13,361 nt of DNA from Fidelibacterota bacterium (GTDB lineage: Bacteria; Fidelibacterota; JAANXI01), in NCBI GenBank assembly GCA_018263365.1, contig JAANXI010000126.1:1-13361 (forward strand). The letters run 5' to 3'. Numbering within the stretch: position 1 is the first letter of the stretch; every line of letters begins with the position of its first letter. The position numbers and the translations under genes are program-made. The notes under the pieces were generated by a model, which was not told where the DNA came from, made no database searches, and saw nothing but the letters and a program-made list of their open reading frames with translations. Below are positions 6,561-13,294 of this stretch, piece after piece.

Positions 6561-6839
6561 TTAATATTTGTCCAAAATATCGTGAGGATTGATATCGAGA
6601 AATACAGCTGTTTCTCCTTCCGGAAACCAAACAATACGGACATTCATATCAACAGACATTTCCCATAAACCACCAGTTCCTCTGATTTTCTTTATCCGCA
6701 AACCGGGTAAATCGGGATTTTGGGCAAATTTTCGTAATGTTGATTCGACTATTGACTTTAACTCCGGATTTTTTTCAATGTGATTTTTCCAGCTTCGCTT
6801 GAAACGTCCTGTCCGCCTGAATTGGTGAAATTGTTGCAC
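6561..6839 (-). CDS. RelE/ParE-superfamily toxin
   Basis: A 92-aa basic protein of the size and pattern of RelE/YafQ/ParE-fold toxins. It has an N-terminal helical pair (GRFKRSWKNHIEKN and LKSIVESTLRKFAQNPDLPG), then strands carrying LRIKKIRGTGGLWEMSV, VRIVWFPEGETAVFLDI and a C-terminal DINPHDILDKY in the place of the usual IGxHDEVY. RelE members cleave mRNA on the ribosome and ParE members inhibit gyrase; the sequence alone does not separate them. The start is GTG at 6837-6839, 7 nt after the antitoxin stop, so the pair is cotranscribed with antitoxin first. Arg and Lys residues in the central strands could serve catalysis, but no assignment is safe. Family membership is judged from fold-level pattern. 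Confidence 0.8.
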   Translation of the reverse strand: MQQFHQFRRTGRFKRSWKNHIEKNPELKSIVESTLRKFAQNPDLPGLRIKKIRGTGGLWEMSVDMNVRIVWFPEGETAVFLDINPHDILDKY

Positions 6840-6846
6840 AGGTTTC

Positions 6847-7104
6847 TCAGGCGTTCAGGTCATCGATTAGATCTTCGATGGAAGAAAAATCTTCGTATCG
6901 CCCTTTCTGCAAATCATCGAAAGATTTTTTGAGTGATGCCCCCATTTTCGCAAACCATTCCGGGACGACTGCGCCCTTTTCTATCACAATTCCGCCAGAA
7001 GTTTCCTCGAAAATTACTTCGCTGCCCGGCTCGAGATTATATTTTTCACGCAATTCCTTCGGAATAGTTATTTGTCCCCGGTTGTTGATTTTTGTGGTAT
7101 GCAT
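6847..7104 (-). CDS. AbrB/MazE-type antitoxin
   Basis: An 85-aa protein with an N-terminal SpoVT-AbrB swapped-hairpin DNA-binding domain, residues 1-47 (KINNRGQITIPKELREKYNLEPGSEVIFEE). The acidic C-terminal tail (about 60-85, DDLQKGRYEDFSSIEDLIDDL) is typical of antitoxins that wrap their toxin. It precedes the RelE/ParE-like toxin by 7 nt in the same direction. AbrB-type antitoxins normally bind their own promoter together with the toxin; three TGAAA/TTTCA half-sites overlie the promoter here. The ATG at 7102-7104 has a very good ribosome binding site (AGAGGGG, about 5 nt away), stronger than that of the toxin, consistent with antitoxin excess. Confidence 0.88.
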   Translation of the reverse strand: MHTTKINNRGQITIPKELREKYNLEPGSEVIFEETSGGIVIEKGAVVPEWFAKMGASLKKSFDDLQKGRYEDFSSIEDLIDDLNA

Positions 7105-7136
7105 ATTGTCCCCTCTGTTTCTACCATTCGGCGCAC

Positions 7137-7165
7137 AATATAGCTGAAAATATTTTTTTCATCAA
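7137..7165 (-). promoter_or_regulatory. Promoter of the toxin-antitoxin operon
   Basis: On the minus strand, TTGATG (7160-7165) and TATATT (7137-7142) are separated by exactly 17 nt in very AT-rich DNA. The leader would be about 25-30 nt and carries the AGAGGGG ribosome binding site of the antitoxin gene. Confidence 0.65.
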
Positions 7166-7173
7166 TACTGAAA
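7145..7173. promoter_or_regulatory. Candidate antitoxin operator with three alternating half-sites
   Basis: On the plus strand, TGAAA (7145-7149), TTTCA (7157-7161) and TGAAA (7169-7173) alternate in orientation at an exact 12-nt period. They span the promoter spacer and the -35 element. The second and third make the inverted repeat TTTCA-N7-TGAAA. The layout suits autorepression by the AbrB-type antitoxin; binding is inferred. Confidence 0.4.
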
Positions 7174-7288
7174 TACTAAATTAATGAAAAAGCGACAATT
7201 CACAAAGATATAATTAGATAGAACGGCTAATGCCGGTGCTGCCACCAAACTATGTTTCCTTTCACAACGAACAAGGTCCCAAAAAAAT

Positions 7289-7318
7289 GATTAAGATTAG
7301 GATTAAGAGTAAGATTAA
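7289..7318. repeat. GATTAA hexamer tandem repeat
   Basis: Five consecutive hexamers: GATTAA, GATTAG, GATTAA, GAGTAA, GATTAA, preceded by an A-run. It lies in the 273-nt spacer between archease and the antitoxin gene. A short echo (GATTAAGAATATGAG) occurs at about 3748-3762 after feoB. Confidence 0.7.
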
Positions 7319-7333
7319 AAACCCCCGATCTGT

Positions 7334-7373
7334 CACTTGAACACGATACCACTCAAACACTCTAACACTGCCG
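7334..7373 (-). repeat. Octamer tandem repeat, copy C
   Basis: On the minus strand it starts ACGGCAGTGTTAG, AGTGTTTG, AGTGGTAT, CGTGTTCA, AGTG: the longest copy of the AGTGTTYR octamer array here. CGGCAGTGTT begins 4 nt after the archease stop codon (7378-7380). Confidence 0.65.
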
Positions 7374-7377
7374 TAAG

Positions 7378-7809
7378 TCAAATATCAAAGATAACCTGCG
7401 CTTCAAATCCTTCGTTGGTTTGAGTCACCTTCAGACCGTGATAGGTCACCGCTTTCACATCCTGGATGTTGTCTTCCTGGTCTGCAGAAATGAAAAATCC
7501 TTCTGCCGTAGCGGTTAGAGCGCTGTCGGTAATCGATTGAACCGAAAATCGATTAAAGTAACAGTGATTGGTCGAGTGCAGGTATAGCAGCTCGCTCAGC
7601 CAGTCCTTGAGCAGTGTTGCAATATCGGATGAGTGAATCTCAATATTTTTGGTGACTTCGGGACGTTCGAAATCCGAAAGGATTGAACCGGAGCCAATGA
7701 TATGAAAGAGCCCTTCTGCGGCATGCCGAAAAAGTTCCTCGCGATTTTTACCGTAGATACGGAGGCCGGCGTCGGCAGTGTGATCGATCTCCTCTAATTT
7801 TTTCACCAT
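7378..7809 (-). CDS. Archease, RtcB activator
   Basis: A 143-aa protein of normal archease length. It shows the N-terminal signature IDHTADAGLRIYG (residues 8-20), the helix EELFRHAAEGLF, a central LLKDWLSELLYLH, and the C-terminal KAVTYHGLKV plus a closing VIFDI. Acidic residues of IDHTADAG and the terminal FDI form the metal-binding patch of the family. Archease speeds formation of the RtcB-GMP intermediate and lets the ligase turn over many times. I start it at ATG 7807-7809, which overlaps the pncB stop as TGATG; a TTG one codon earlier is possible. It is therefore translationally coupled to pncB. Its partner rtcB lies downstream on the same strand but is separated by the toxin-antitoxin pair. 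Confidence 0.92.
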   Translation of the reverse strand: MVKKLEEIDHTADAGLRIYGKNREELFRHAAEGLFHIIGSGSILSDFERPEVTKNIEIHSSDIATLLKDWLSELLYLHSTNHCYFNRFSVQSITDSALTATAEGFFISADQEDNIQDVKAVTYHGLKVTQTNEGFEAQVIFDI

Positions 7810-8978
7810 CAATCCAAATCCAGATCGAGGTGGGGAAGCTGCTCCAGAACATAGTCCCGAACAGTATCATGATTCGTAACATCTATAAATGAGTCATCTT
7901 TGGATTTGATCTTCTGCAGTAACGGCCGCATCGTTCCATTACACTCCGAGCACTTCGGAGTATCTGCGTTTCGCGGAGTCGTTTTGTTCTCCAGACACGA
8001 GTCGCACCGCCAGAGCATTTTGCGTCCCGATTGTTTGCCGCGCTTGGCGATCGGATCGCCCTCGATGTCGACGATGTCCATTGAAAAGTCGATAACAGGC
8101 GCGGTACTGACGGAAGTACCAACTCCGTACGCATCGGCCACCGGATTGTACTGATGTATTGTATATTCGTCCAACCCGCCACTGATGAACAGTTTGACAT
8201 GCTCAAATCCACGCAGATCCAGTTCCCAGCGGACTTCGCGCATGATTTCGAGCAGGTCCCCGCGCCGGCTGCCGGGCGTGTCCAGCCGGACACCGAAGAG
8301 GTTTTCGCCCAGCGCTTCTGCAACACGCAGGGTTTCGAATTTTTCATCGGTAAAGGTATCGACCAGGCTGATACGGTTGACCTTTTTATCGATGATCTCA
8401 TCAAAGGCTTTGGTGGCTTCCACCGTGTCACCCATTATCAGGATTAGCGCATGCGGGATGGTGCCGACCGGTTCCTGTCCTATGTAATCGGCTGCGGCAA
8501 CTGAGGCGACGCCGTCGCAACCGCCGATATAGGCGTTGCGTTCCACAACTGGTGCAATCGCCGGATGCATACGCCGCGCACCAAAACTGATGACCGGCTT
8601 GTCTCCGGCCGCCTTCCTGCAACGTGCAGCTTTCGTGGCAATGCCGGATGCCTGGCACAGATATCCCAGTATTGCCGTCTCGTAGACGCCGAAATCCAGG
8701 TAATCGCCGGTGAGAGTCAACACCGGCTCATTGCTATAAAAAATACTCCCCTCCGGGATAGACTCAACATTTATGGGAAGATTTGCCAGTAATTCCGCCG
8801 CTTCGTTTAGCCCCGCATACACTGCCCAATCATACGGCTTGGGTAAACTTTTATACACAAATTCTGCGGTCACCGTTCTATGGATATTTTTCCGCTCAAG
8901 GATTTTTTTAGTGCGGTTGAAATACACGTCGGTAACTTTGCCTGCTTTGATTTGCTCCTGTGATACTGTTGAATTCAT
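7809..8978 (-). CDS. pncB: Nicotinate phosphoribosyltransferase, archaeal type with zinc ribbon
   Basis: A 389-aa enzyme of the NAD salvage pathway, which converts nicotinate and PRPP to nicotinate mononucleotide with ATP hydrolysis. The features match the archaeal (Thermoplasma-like) branch: TDVYFNRTKKIL near the N terminus, SFGARRMHPAIAP (131-143), GTIPHALI (172-179), GVRLDTPGSRRGDL (229-242), FISGGLDEYTI (264-274) and YGVGTSVSTAP (284-294). A C-terminal zinc ribbon is formed by C325-x2-C328 and C343-x2-C346. The start ATG has an AGAGAGG ribosome binding site about 10 nt upstream. The stop overlaps archease by one base. The gene is divergent from the kinase gene, across a 260-nt shared control region. 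Pairing NAD salvage with archease is unusual to me. Confidence 0.93.
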   Translation of the reverse strand: MNSTVSQEQIKAGKVTDVYFNRTKKILERKNIHRTVTAEFVYKSLPKPYDWAVYAGLNEAAELLANLPINVESIPEGSIFYSNEPVLTLTGDYLDFGVYETAILGYLCQASGIATKAARCRKAAGDKPVISFGARRMHPAIAPVVERNAYIGGCDGVASVAAADYIGQEPVGTIPHALILIMGDTVEATKAFDEIIDKKVNRISLVDTFTDEKFETLRVAEALGENLFGVRLDTPGSRRGDLLEIMREVRWELDLRGFEHVKLFISGGLDEYTIHQYNPVADAYGVGTSVSTAPVIDFSMDIVDIEGDPIAKRGKQSGRKMLWRCDSCLENKTTPRNADTPKCSECNGTMRPLLQKIKSKDDSFIDVTNHDTVRDYVLEQLPHLDLDLD

Positions 8979-9073
8979 GTTCGGAGTGCCTCTCTTTTAT
9001 CAGATTAAAATAAACTTAGTTGGTAACTCCTCAAAATTCAACTGTCGCAAAGATTAACAAGCGAATCCCGGTT

Positions 9074-9130
9074 CTTTTCAGAAGAAAAGCCCCTATCCGA
9101 AATTGGCTATTAACCCAGTATCAATGCTGG
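9074..9130. other. Two small hairpins in the divergent pncB / kinase spacer
   Basis: The 260-nt divergent spacer (8979-9238) holds CTTTTC-AGAA-GAAAAG (9074-9089), a perfect 6-bp stem, and CCAGTA-TCAA-TGCTGG (9115-9130), a 6-bp stem with one G-T pair. Neither has a T-run. They could be operators or leader structures; no coding frame or known RNA is visible here. Confidence 0.3.
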
Positions 9131-9167
9131 ATTTCACGTTATGGTTCATCTATCTTTTCCTTTCCAG

Positions 9168-9196
9168 TTGTTTTAGAACATAGCACCCTGTATTAA
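9168..9196 (+). promoter_or_regulatory. Weak candidate promoter for the two-component system
   Basis: TTGTTT (9168-9173) and TATTAA (9191-9196) are 17 nt apart, and the kinase ATG follows at 9239. Both boxes match consensus only partly, and an activator or another sigma factor may be involved. Confidence 0.3.
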
Positions 9197-9238
9197 AATG
9201 AGAATTAAAGCATTCGGGGTAACCGACTGAATTATTTC

Positions 9239-9490
9239 ATGAATGCCATCAGATTTTGGTCTTTAACCGTCCTGGTTTTTATGGCGGGTATAGTGTTTGG
9301 AAATGACTATTCCCGGCAACAGGAAAAATTTATTCCCAAAGACATTCCGGGGTTGACAGATTTTGTGACCCTTAATATCCACCAGGACAGCTATGGCTTC
9401 CTTTGGTTTACCACGGAAGACGGCCTCTACAGGTATGACGGGTACCGTGCGCAGGCATTTGGCATAATCCACAGGATAGCAGGACGTTAA
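9239..9490 (+). pseudogene. 5' fragment of the sensor kinase gene, cut off by a frameshift
   Basis: This 83-aa frame encodes the true N terminus of the kinase. It has a signal peptide or anchor (MNAIRFWSLTVLVFMAGIVFG, residues 1-21) and a first Reg_prop blade (IHQDSYGFLWFTTEDGLYRYDG). After DGYRAQAF it runs into nonsense (GIIHRIAGR) and stops. The next frame supplies the expected continuation from the same place, HNPQDSRTLTSNVVHKIF, which is standard Reg_prop sequence. One base missing at the GG of 9461-9462 explains the break; restoring it gives one gene of about 1055 codons from 9239 to 12405. This may be a real disabling mutation or a base-call error in a short G run. Confidence 0.85.
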
Positions 9491-9498
9491 CATCGAAT

Positions 9499-12405
9499 GT
9501 GGTCCATAAAATTTTTGAGGATTCAGAGGGACATCTCTGGATTACAGCCAATCAAGCCGGAGTAAACCGCATTAATCCCGTCACCGGGAAAGTGACGCGC
9601 TTTCTACATGAACCTTCGGATACAAATTCCATCTCTCATGATCGCGTCTCGGATGTTTTTGAGTCCCATGATGGGGCAATTTGGTTAATAACCAAAACCG
9701 CGTTCAACCGATTACAGCAAAATACTTCTTCAGATCACGATGGTAAGTGGAAGGTGACCAGCGTAGTTCCCAAGAATGAAATTTATATTGAAAAACCATT
9801 GCATTCGATTCCACTGCCGGTGCGCAACCGGGTGATCCCCTTTGGCTGGAATAACGGAATTCAATTGTATGATCCGGTGGGAGATGCGTTTTACCTGGCC
9901 GGCATAACAGATGAGATTGAACTATCCGGAAACGTTCTGATGCCGAGTCGGGGAGGCGGCAGGCAAACTCATTTTTGGTTATTCGATGAAGATAAACGGT
10001 TGTATAAAGTGTACAGGGATACGCTCCGAATCGATAAATGGGAACTCGGAGCAATATTAAATGACGCCCCATTCAATACAATTCGGGAAATCCGTACAGA
10101 CGGCCCCTCCGGTCTGTGGTTCCTGGCGCACGGATACGGTTTATATCACGTGGAAACTGATCCGTTCTCGGTGACCAGATATTATGACACCGGAGATAAC
10201 AACCGTACGCTGTCCGGAAATATATGTTATGCTTTCGGGGTGGATACTGAGAATACAATTTGGGTTTCCACGGAAAACGGGATTCAGACCATGCCAATGC
10301 AGAGTGACCTTTTTACGCACATTACTCCAGTGCCGGGGGCTAAAAAGAACGACGCCAACCGGATCAACAATATTTATCAGGATCGGACGGGTCGTATTTG
10401 GCTGGGCGGCTATTTACAAATGCACTGGTATTATCCGCAAAAGGATTCAATTGTCCCAAAAATACACCGACGGATTTTCCCGGCGCCAATGAAAAATAAT
10501 CTGGTGCGAACCGTTTTTCAGGACGATTTCGGACGATATTGGTTCGGAATGATGAATGAATCACTCTGGTATGCTGATTCCTCATTGAATAATTTCACTG
10601 CTATCCGGAAAAATTTTGGGGAACAGACATTAGTCCGGGATATCGCACAAGACAGCTCAGGGTCTCTCTGGTTTGGCGTTGATTTTAACAGGGGTAAACT
10701 GCTCCATCTGGGTTTGAAGGAGCTGGAGCCTACTATCTACCAATTTAATCCGAATGATAGCCTTTCCCTGAGTTCAAGCCCTATAACAAGGGTTTTTATC
10801 GAATCCAGGGGGCGTTTCTGGGTGGGGACATGGGGAGGTGGGTTAAACCTGTTTGATCCTGTCACCGGCAATGCCAGGCGATTTAACCGGTTTTCCGGAG
10901 GCGCCCGGTCCCTGAGCGACAACCTGGTCACCGATATTCAGGAGACAACAGATGGGACAATTTGGATCGGCACCTGGAATGCAGGCATTGACAGAGTCGT
11001 CGAAAACGAAAACACCCCCGAAATTTCGTTTAAAAACTATTCCACCGCCCAGGGGTTGCCAAGTAATAATATAATTTGCTTACTCCCTGATAAAGATAAT
11101 CGGTTATGGATTGCATCTGGCGCCTCCGTCACAGTCTTTTTACCAGACCTTGAAAAATCCACAATGTTTTCTAAACAACACGGCATCAGTAATAACGAAT
11201 ATTTCATGGGCGCCAGGGAAATTGACCACACCGGACGCATGTATTTTGGCGGAACAAATGGGGTAACCGTTTTTCATCCGGACAGCATTTCCCCCTCTGA
11301 GGATTCACTGGATATTTACCTTACTGAGTTCAGAATCTTTAACCAACTTGCAGCGCTGGATACACTGATTCAATTTAAGAAGCGGTATGTATTGCAACAC
11401 GACGAGAATTTTGTTTCCATTGGATTTGCTGCCAGAGAATTTTTACGCCCCGGGGACATTGAATACCAATACCGATTGCAAGGGATCGATTCCAAATGGA
11501 TTCCGGCAGAGGGACGGCAATTCGTGAATTTCACACATTTGCCCTACGGTGATTACAATTTTCAGGTGCGCGCCCGGAAACATTCCAGCGAATGGCAGGG
11601 GTTTCAGTCGGTACAACTCGTGGTTATTCCACCTTTTTGGTTACGTCCCTGGTTTCTGGTAGTAGGCGGGATACTATTGTTAGGAGTGTTAATTACCGGA
11701 ATTTGGCTCACGTCCCGGTACCGGCTCAAGCGACGTATCCGCAGGCTGGAGATGCAGCAAAAGTTGCAATCTGAGTGGGAGCGGATCTCCCGGGAACTCC
11801 ACGATCATGTCGGGGCGAAACTCACCAATATTGTGACCGGACTTGAAATTATTAACCTGCACACAAAGAAAGGAAAAAAAGAATCGGTACTCGAACGGAT
11901 CAATCAGCTGGAATCCCACGCCAGATCGACTATCAATGACCTCAGGCAAACCATCTGGTCCCTAAAATATGATGCCTCGTCGGTCTCGCTCCTGGTTGAA
12001 CAAATCAGGGAATTTATCCATGAACAACTCCAATTCCGGGAAGACCTGACAATTCGCTGTGAATACGATGAGAAGGAAAACTATCAGTTATCGCCCTTAC
12101 AGGCATTGAATTTGTTTCGGATTAGTCAGGAGGCGGTAATGAACGCTGTGAAAAATGCCAATGCTGACAAAATCACCATAGAAGTAGAGACGACTCATGA
12201 TGACCTACTTCGCCTGTGTATCCGTGATGACGGAGACGGATTTAACGTCGCTGAGCATAAAAGGAGTAGCGAAGGATTTGGTCTGGAAACGATGGAACAA
12301 CGGGCTCAAAAAATCCAGGCTGATATCGAGATACAATCCGAAATGGGAGCAGGAACACAAGTGCAGGTATCTTTACCATTCGAGAACAAACAGGACAATC
12401 GTTGA
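9499..12405 (+). CDS. Periplasmic-propeller sensor histidine kinase, main part of frameshifted gene
   Basis: 968 residues from a GTG codon that is probably not a real start; the gene truly begins at 9239. About eleven Reg_prop propeller repeats occupy residues 1-620 (for example FEDSEGHLWITANQAG, VGTWGGGLNLFDP and IWIGTWNAGID). A Y_Y_Y domain follows (about 656-712, YQYRLQGIDSKW to YNFQVRAR), then a membrane helix (about 717-740) and a coiled juxtamembrane stretch. The cytoplasmic kinase has a HisKA_3 box, SRELHDHVGAKLT, with H768 as the phosphorylated residue (about H855 after frame repair), and an HATPase domain with QEAVMNAVKNA (N box) and DDGDGF (G box). This is the NarX/DesK class that phosphorylates LuxR-type regulators, and such a regulator follows directly. 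The ligand of the periplasmic propeller is unknown. Confidence 0.9.
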   Translation: MVHKIFEDSEGHLWITANQAGVNRINPVTGKVTRFLHEPSDTNSISHDRVSDVFESHDGAIWLITKTAFNRLQQNTSSDHDGKWKVTSVVPKNEIYIEKPLHSIPLPVRNRVIPFGWNNGIQLYDPVGDAFYLAGITDEIELSGNVLMPSRGGGRQTHFWLFDEDKRLYKVYRDTLRIDKWELGAILNDAPFNTIREIRTDGPSGLWFLAHGYGLYHVETDPFSVTRYYDTGDNNRTLSGNICYAFGVDTENTIWVSTENGIQTMPMQSDLFTHITPVPGAKKNDANRINNIYQDRTGRIWLGGYLQMHWYYPQKDSIVPKIHRRIFPAPMKNNLVRTVFQDDFGRYWFGMMNESLWYADSSLNNFTAIRKNFGEQTLVRDIAQDSSGSLWFGVDFNRGKLLHLGLKELEPTIYQFNPNDSLSLSSSPITRVFIESRGRFWVGTWGGGLNLFDPVTGNARRFNRFSGGARSLSDNLVTDIQETTDGTIWIGTWNAGIDRVVENENTPEISFKNYSTAQGLPSNNIICLLPDKDNRLWIASGASVTVFLPDLEKSTMFSKQHGISNNEYFMGAREIDHTGRMYFGGTNGVTVFHPDSISPSEDSLDIYLTEFRIFNQLAALDTLIQFKKRYVLQHDENFVSIGFAAREFLRPGDIEYQYRLQGIDSKWIPAEGRQFVNFTHLPYGDYNFQVRARKHSSEWQGFQSVQLVVIPPFWLRPWFLVVGGILLLGVLITGIWLTSRYRLKRRIRRLEMQQKLQSEWERISRELHDHVGAKLTNIVTGLEIINLHTKKGKKESVLERINQLESHARSTINDLRQTIWSLKYDASSVSLLVEQIREFIHEQLQFREDLTIRCEYDEKENYQLSPLQALNLFRISQEAVMNAVKNANADKITIEVETTHDDLLRLCIRDDGDGFNVAEHKRSSEGFGLETMEQRAQKIQADIEIQSEMGAGTQVQVSLPFENKQDNR

Positions 12406-12422
12406 TCACCGATTCCGGTGAT
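12405..12422 (+). other. Hairpin between kinase and regulator genes
   Basis: ATCACCG-ATTC-CGGTGAT is a perfect 7-bp stem with a 4-nt loop, beginning on the last base of the kinase stop codon. It is followed by an A-rich stretch and then the regulator ATG at 12461. With no T-run it looks like an mRNA processing or stability element rather than a terminator. Confidence 0.5.
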
Positions 12423-12460
12423 TGCGGAAAAGAAAATATTTTAATTACTTAACGGGTACT

Positions 12461-13129
12461 ATGGAAATACGACTCGCAATTGCCGAAGACAACGCGCAAA
12501 CCCGCAACCAGTTTGTTGAACGTTTTGAGTTTTACGACGGGATAGATTTAGTCCATACCGCGGAAAACGGGGACGACTTGTTAGAATATCTCAGCGATTC
12601 TCCCATGGATGAGCATCCTGACATTGTGCTCATGGATATCGAAATGCCGGGTAAGTCCGGCATCGAAACGACGGCGCTACTTAAAGAAAAGTACCCGTAT
12701 ATCGAAGTGATTATGTCCACTGTTTTTAAGGATGAGGAGAAGATATTCAAATCCATTCAGGCCGGGGCTTCGGGATATCTATTGAACGATCGCCCGATCG
12801 ATCGGTTTGTCGAGGCAATGGAAGAAGTACTGGATGGCGGTGTACCGCTATCCCGAACCATTGCACGCAAAGTGCTCGGCTACATTAGAACCCAGGACGA
12901 AGCAAATAAAAAAACGCCGGAAACCCAGGCGAAAAAGTTTGAGTTATCGCCCAGAGAATTAGAAATCTTGCAGGCGATCGTCGACGATGAAACCGAATAT
13001 GCAATTGCCTATGACCTCGATATAAGTGAGCATACTGTGCGGTCTCATGTCAAAAACATCTATAAAAAACTTCAGGTCCATTCCCGAACGGCTGTCGTTA
13101 AAATGGCGATCAAAAATAAGTTGATATAA
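12461..13129 (+). CDS. NarL/LuxR-family response regulator
   Basis: 222 aa from ATG 12461; an upstream TTG (12422) would add 13 residues unlike any receiver domain and lies in the intergenic hairpin. The receiver domain (1-120) has the acidic pair E9/D10, the phosphoacceptor D59 in VLMDIEMPG, and T87 in STVFKDEE. The normally invariant lysine of GYLLKD is Asn here (N109). After a short linker, residues about 158-222 form a GerE/LuxR helix-turn-helix: LSPRELEILQAIVDD, then ISEHTVRSHVKNIYKKLQVHSRTAVV. It follows its cognate kinase by 55 nt in the same direction and is surely cotranscribed. Target genes are unknown. The ribosome binding site is weak (ACGGGT), so coupling to the kinase or the hairpin may matter. 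Confidence 0.92.
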   Translation: MEIRLAIAEDNAQTRNQFVERFEFYDGIDLVHTAENGDDLLEYLSDSPMDEHPDIVLMDIEMPGKSGIETTALLKEKYPYIEVIMSTVFKDEEKIFKSIQAGASGYLLNDRPIDRFVEAMEEVLDGGVPLSRTIARKVLGYIRTQDEANKKTPETQAKKFELSPRELEILQAIVDDETEYAIAYDLDISEHTVRSHVKNIYKKLQVHSRTAVVKMAIKNKLI

Positions 13130-13160
13130 CGGCAGTGTTCGTGTGTTATAGTGTTTCTCG
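13130..13160 (+). repeat. Octamer tandem repeat, copy D
   Basis: CGGCAGTGTTCG, TGTGTTAT, AGTGTTTC, TCG begins on the first base after the response-regulator stop codon. It has the same CGGC-(AGTGTTYR)n layout and the same orientation relative to the gene end as copies B and C. Confidence 0.65.
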
Positions 13161-13188
13161 AAAGGTCTCAACAGTCTCACCAGAGATG

Positions 13189-13220
13189 CCTTCCGGTAAG
13201 ACTTCCGGAGAAGGTGTTTT
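13189..13220 (+). terminator. Possible rho-independent terminator after the response regulator
   Basis: CCTTCCGG (13189-13196) pairs with CCG and GAAGG (13205-13207, 13210-13214), with a 2-nt bulge and an 8-nt loop, followed by TGTTTT. The stem is GC-rich and the T-run is short. It lies 60 nt after the stop codon. Confidence 0.4.
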
Positions 13221-13294
13221 AGTTAACTGAATTATTTATAAAATGAAATAAATGTACGAATTTTAGGCGTGCTAAGATCAATATTTTCAGTTGG

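Noticed and set aside
7883..8431. 182-codon frame on the same strand inside pncB
   Set aside because: The pncB frame carries full motifs and the zinc ribbon; the alternative frame has no family pattern and no start context.
9455..9470. Programmed ribosomal frameshifting in the kinase gene
   Set aside because: There is no slippery heptamer, internal Shine-Dalgarno or downstream structure at the junction; a single lost G explains it better.
12422..12460. TTG start adding 13 residues to the response regulator
   Set aside because: Receiver domains begin with a sequence like MEIRLAIAEDN; the extension overlaps the intergenic hairpin and has no better ribosome binding site.
13130..13160. Octamer array as a CRISPR or iteron origin
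   Set aside because: The units are too short and degenerate, no spacers or cas/rep genes are present, and the copies are scattered singly after genes.
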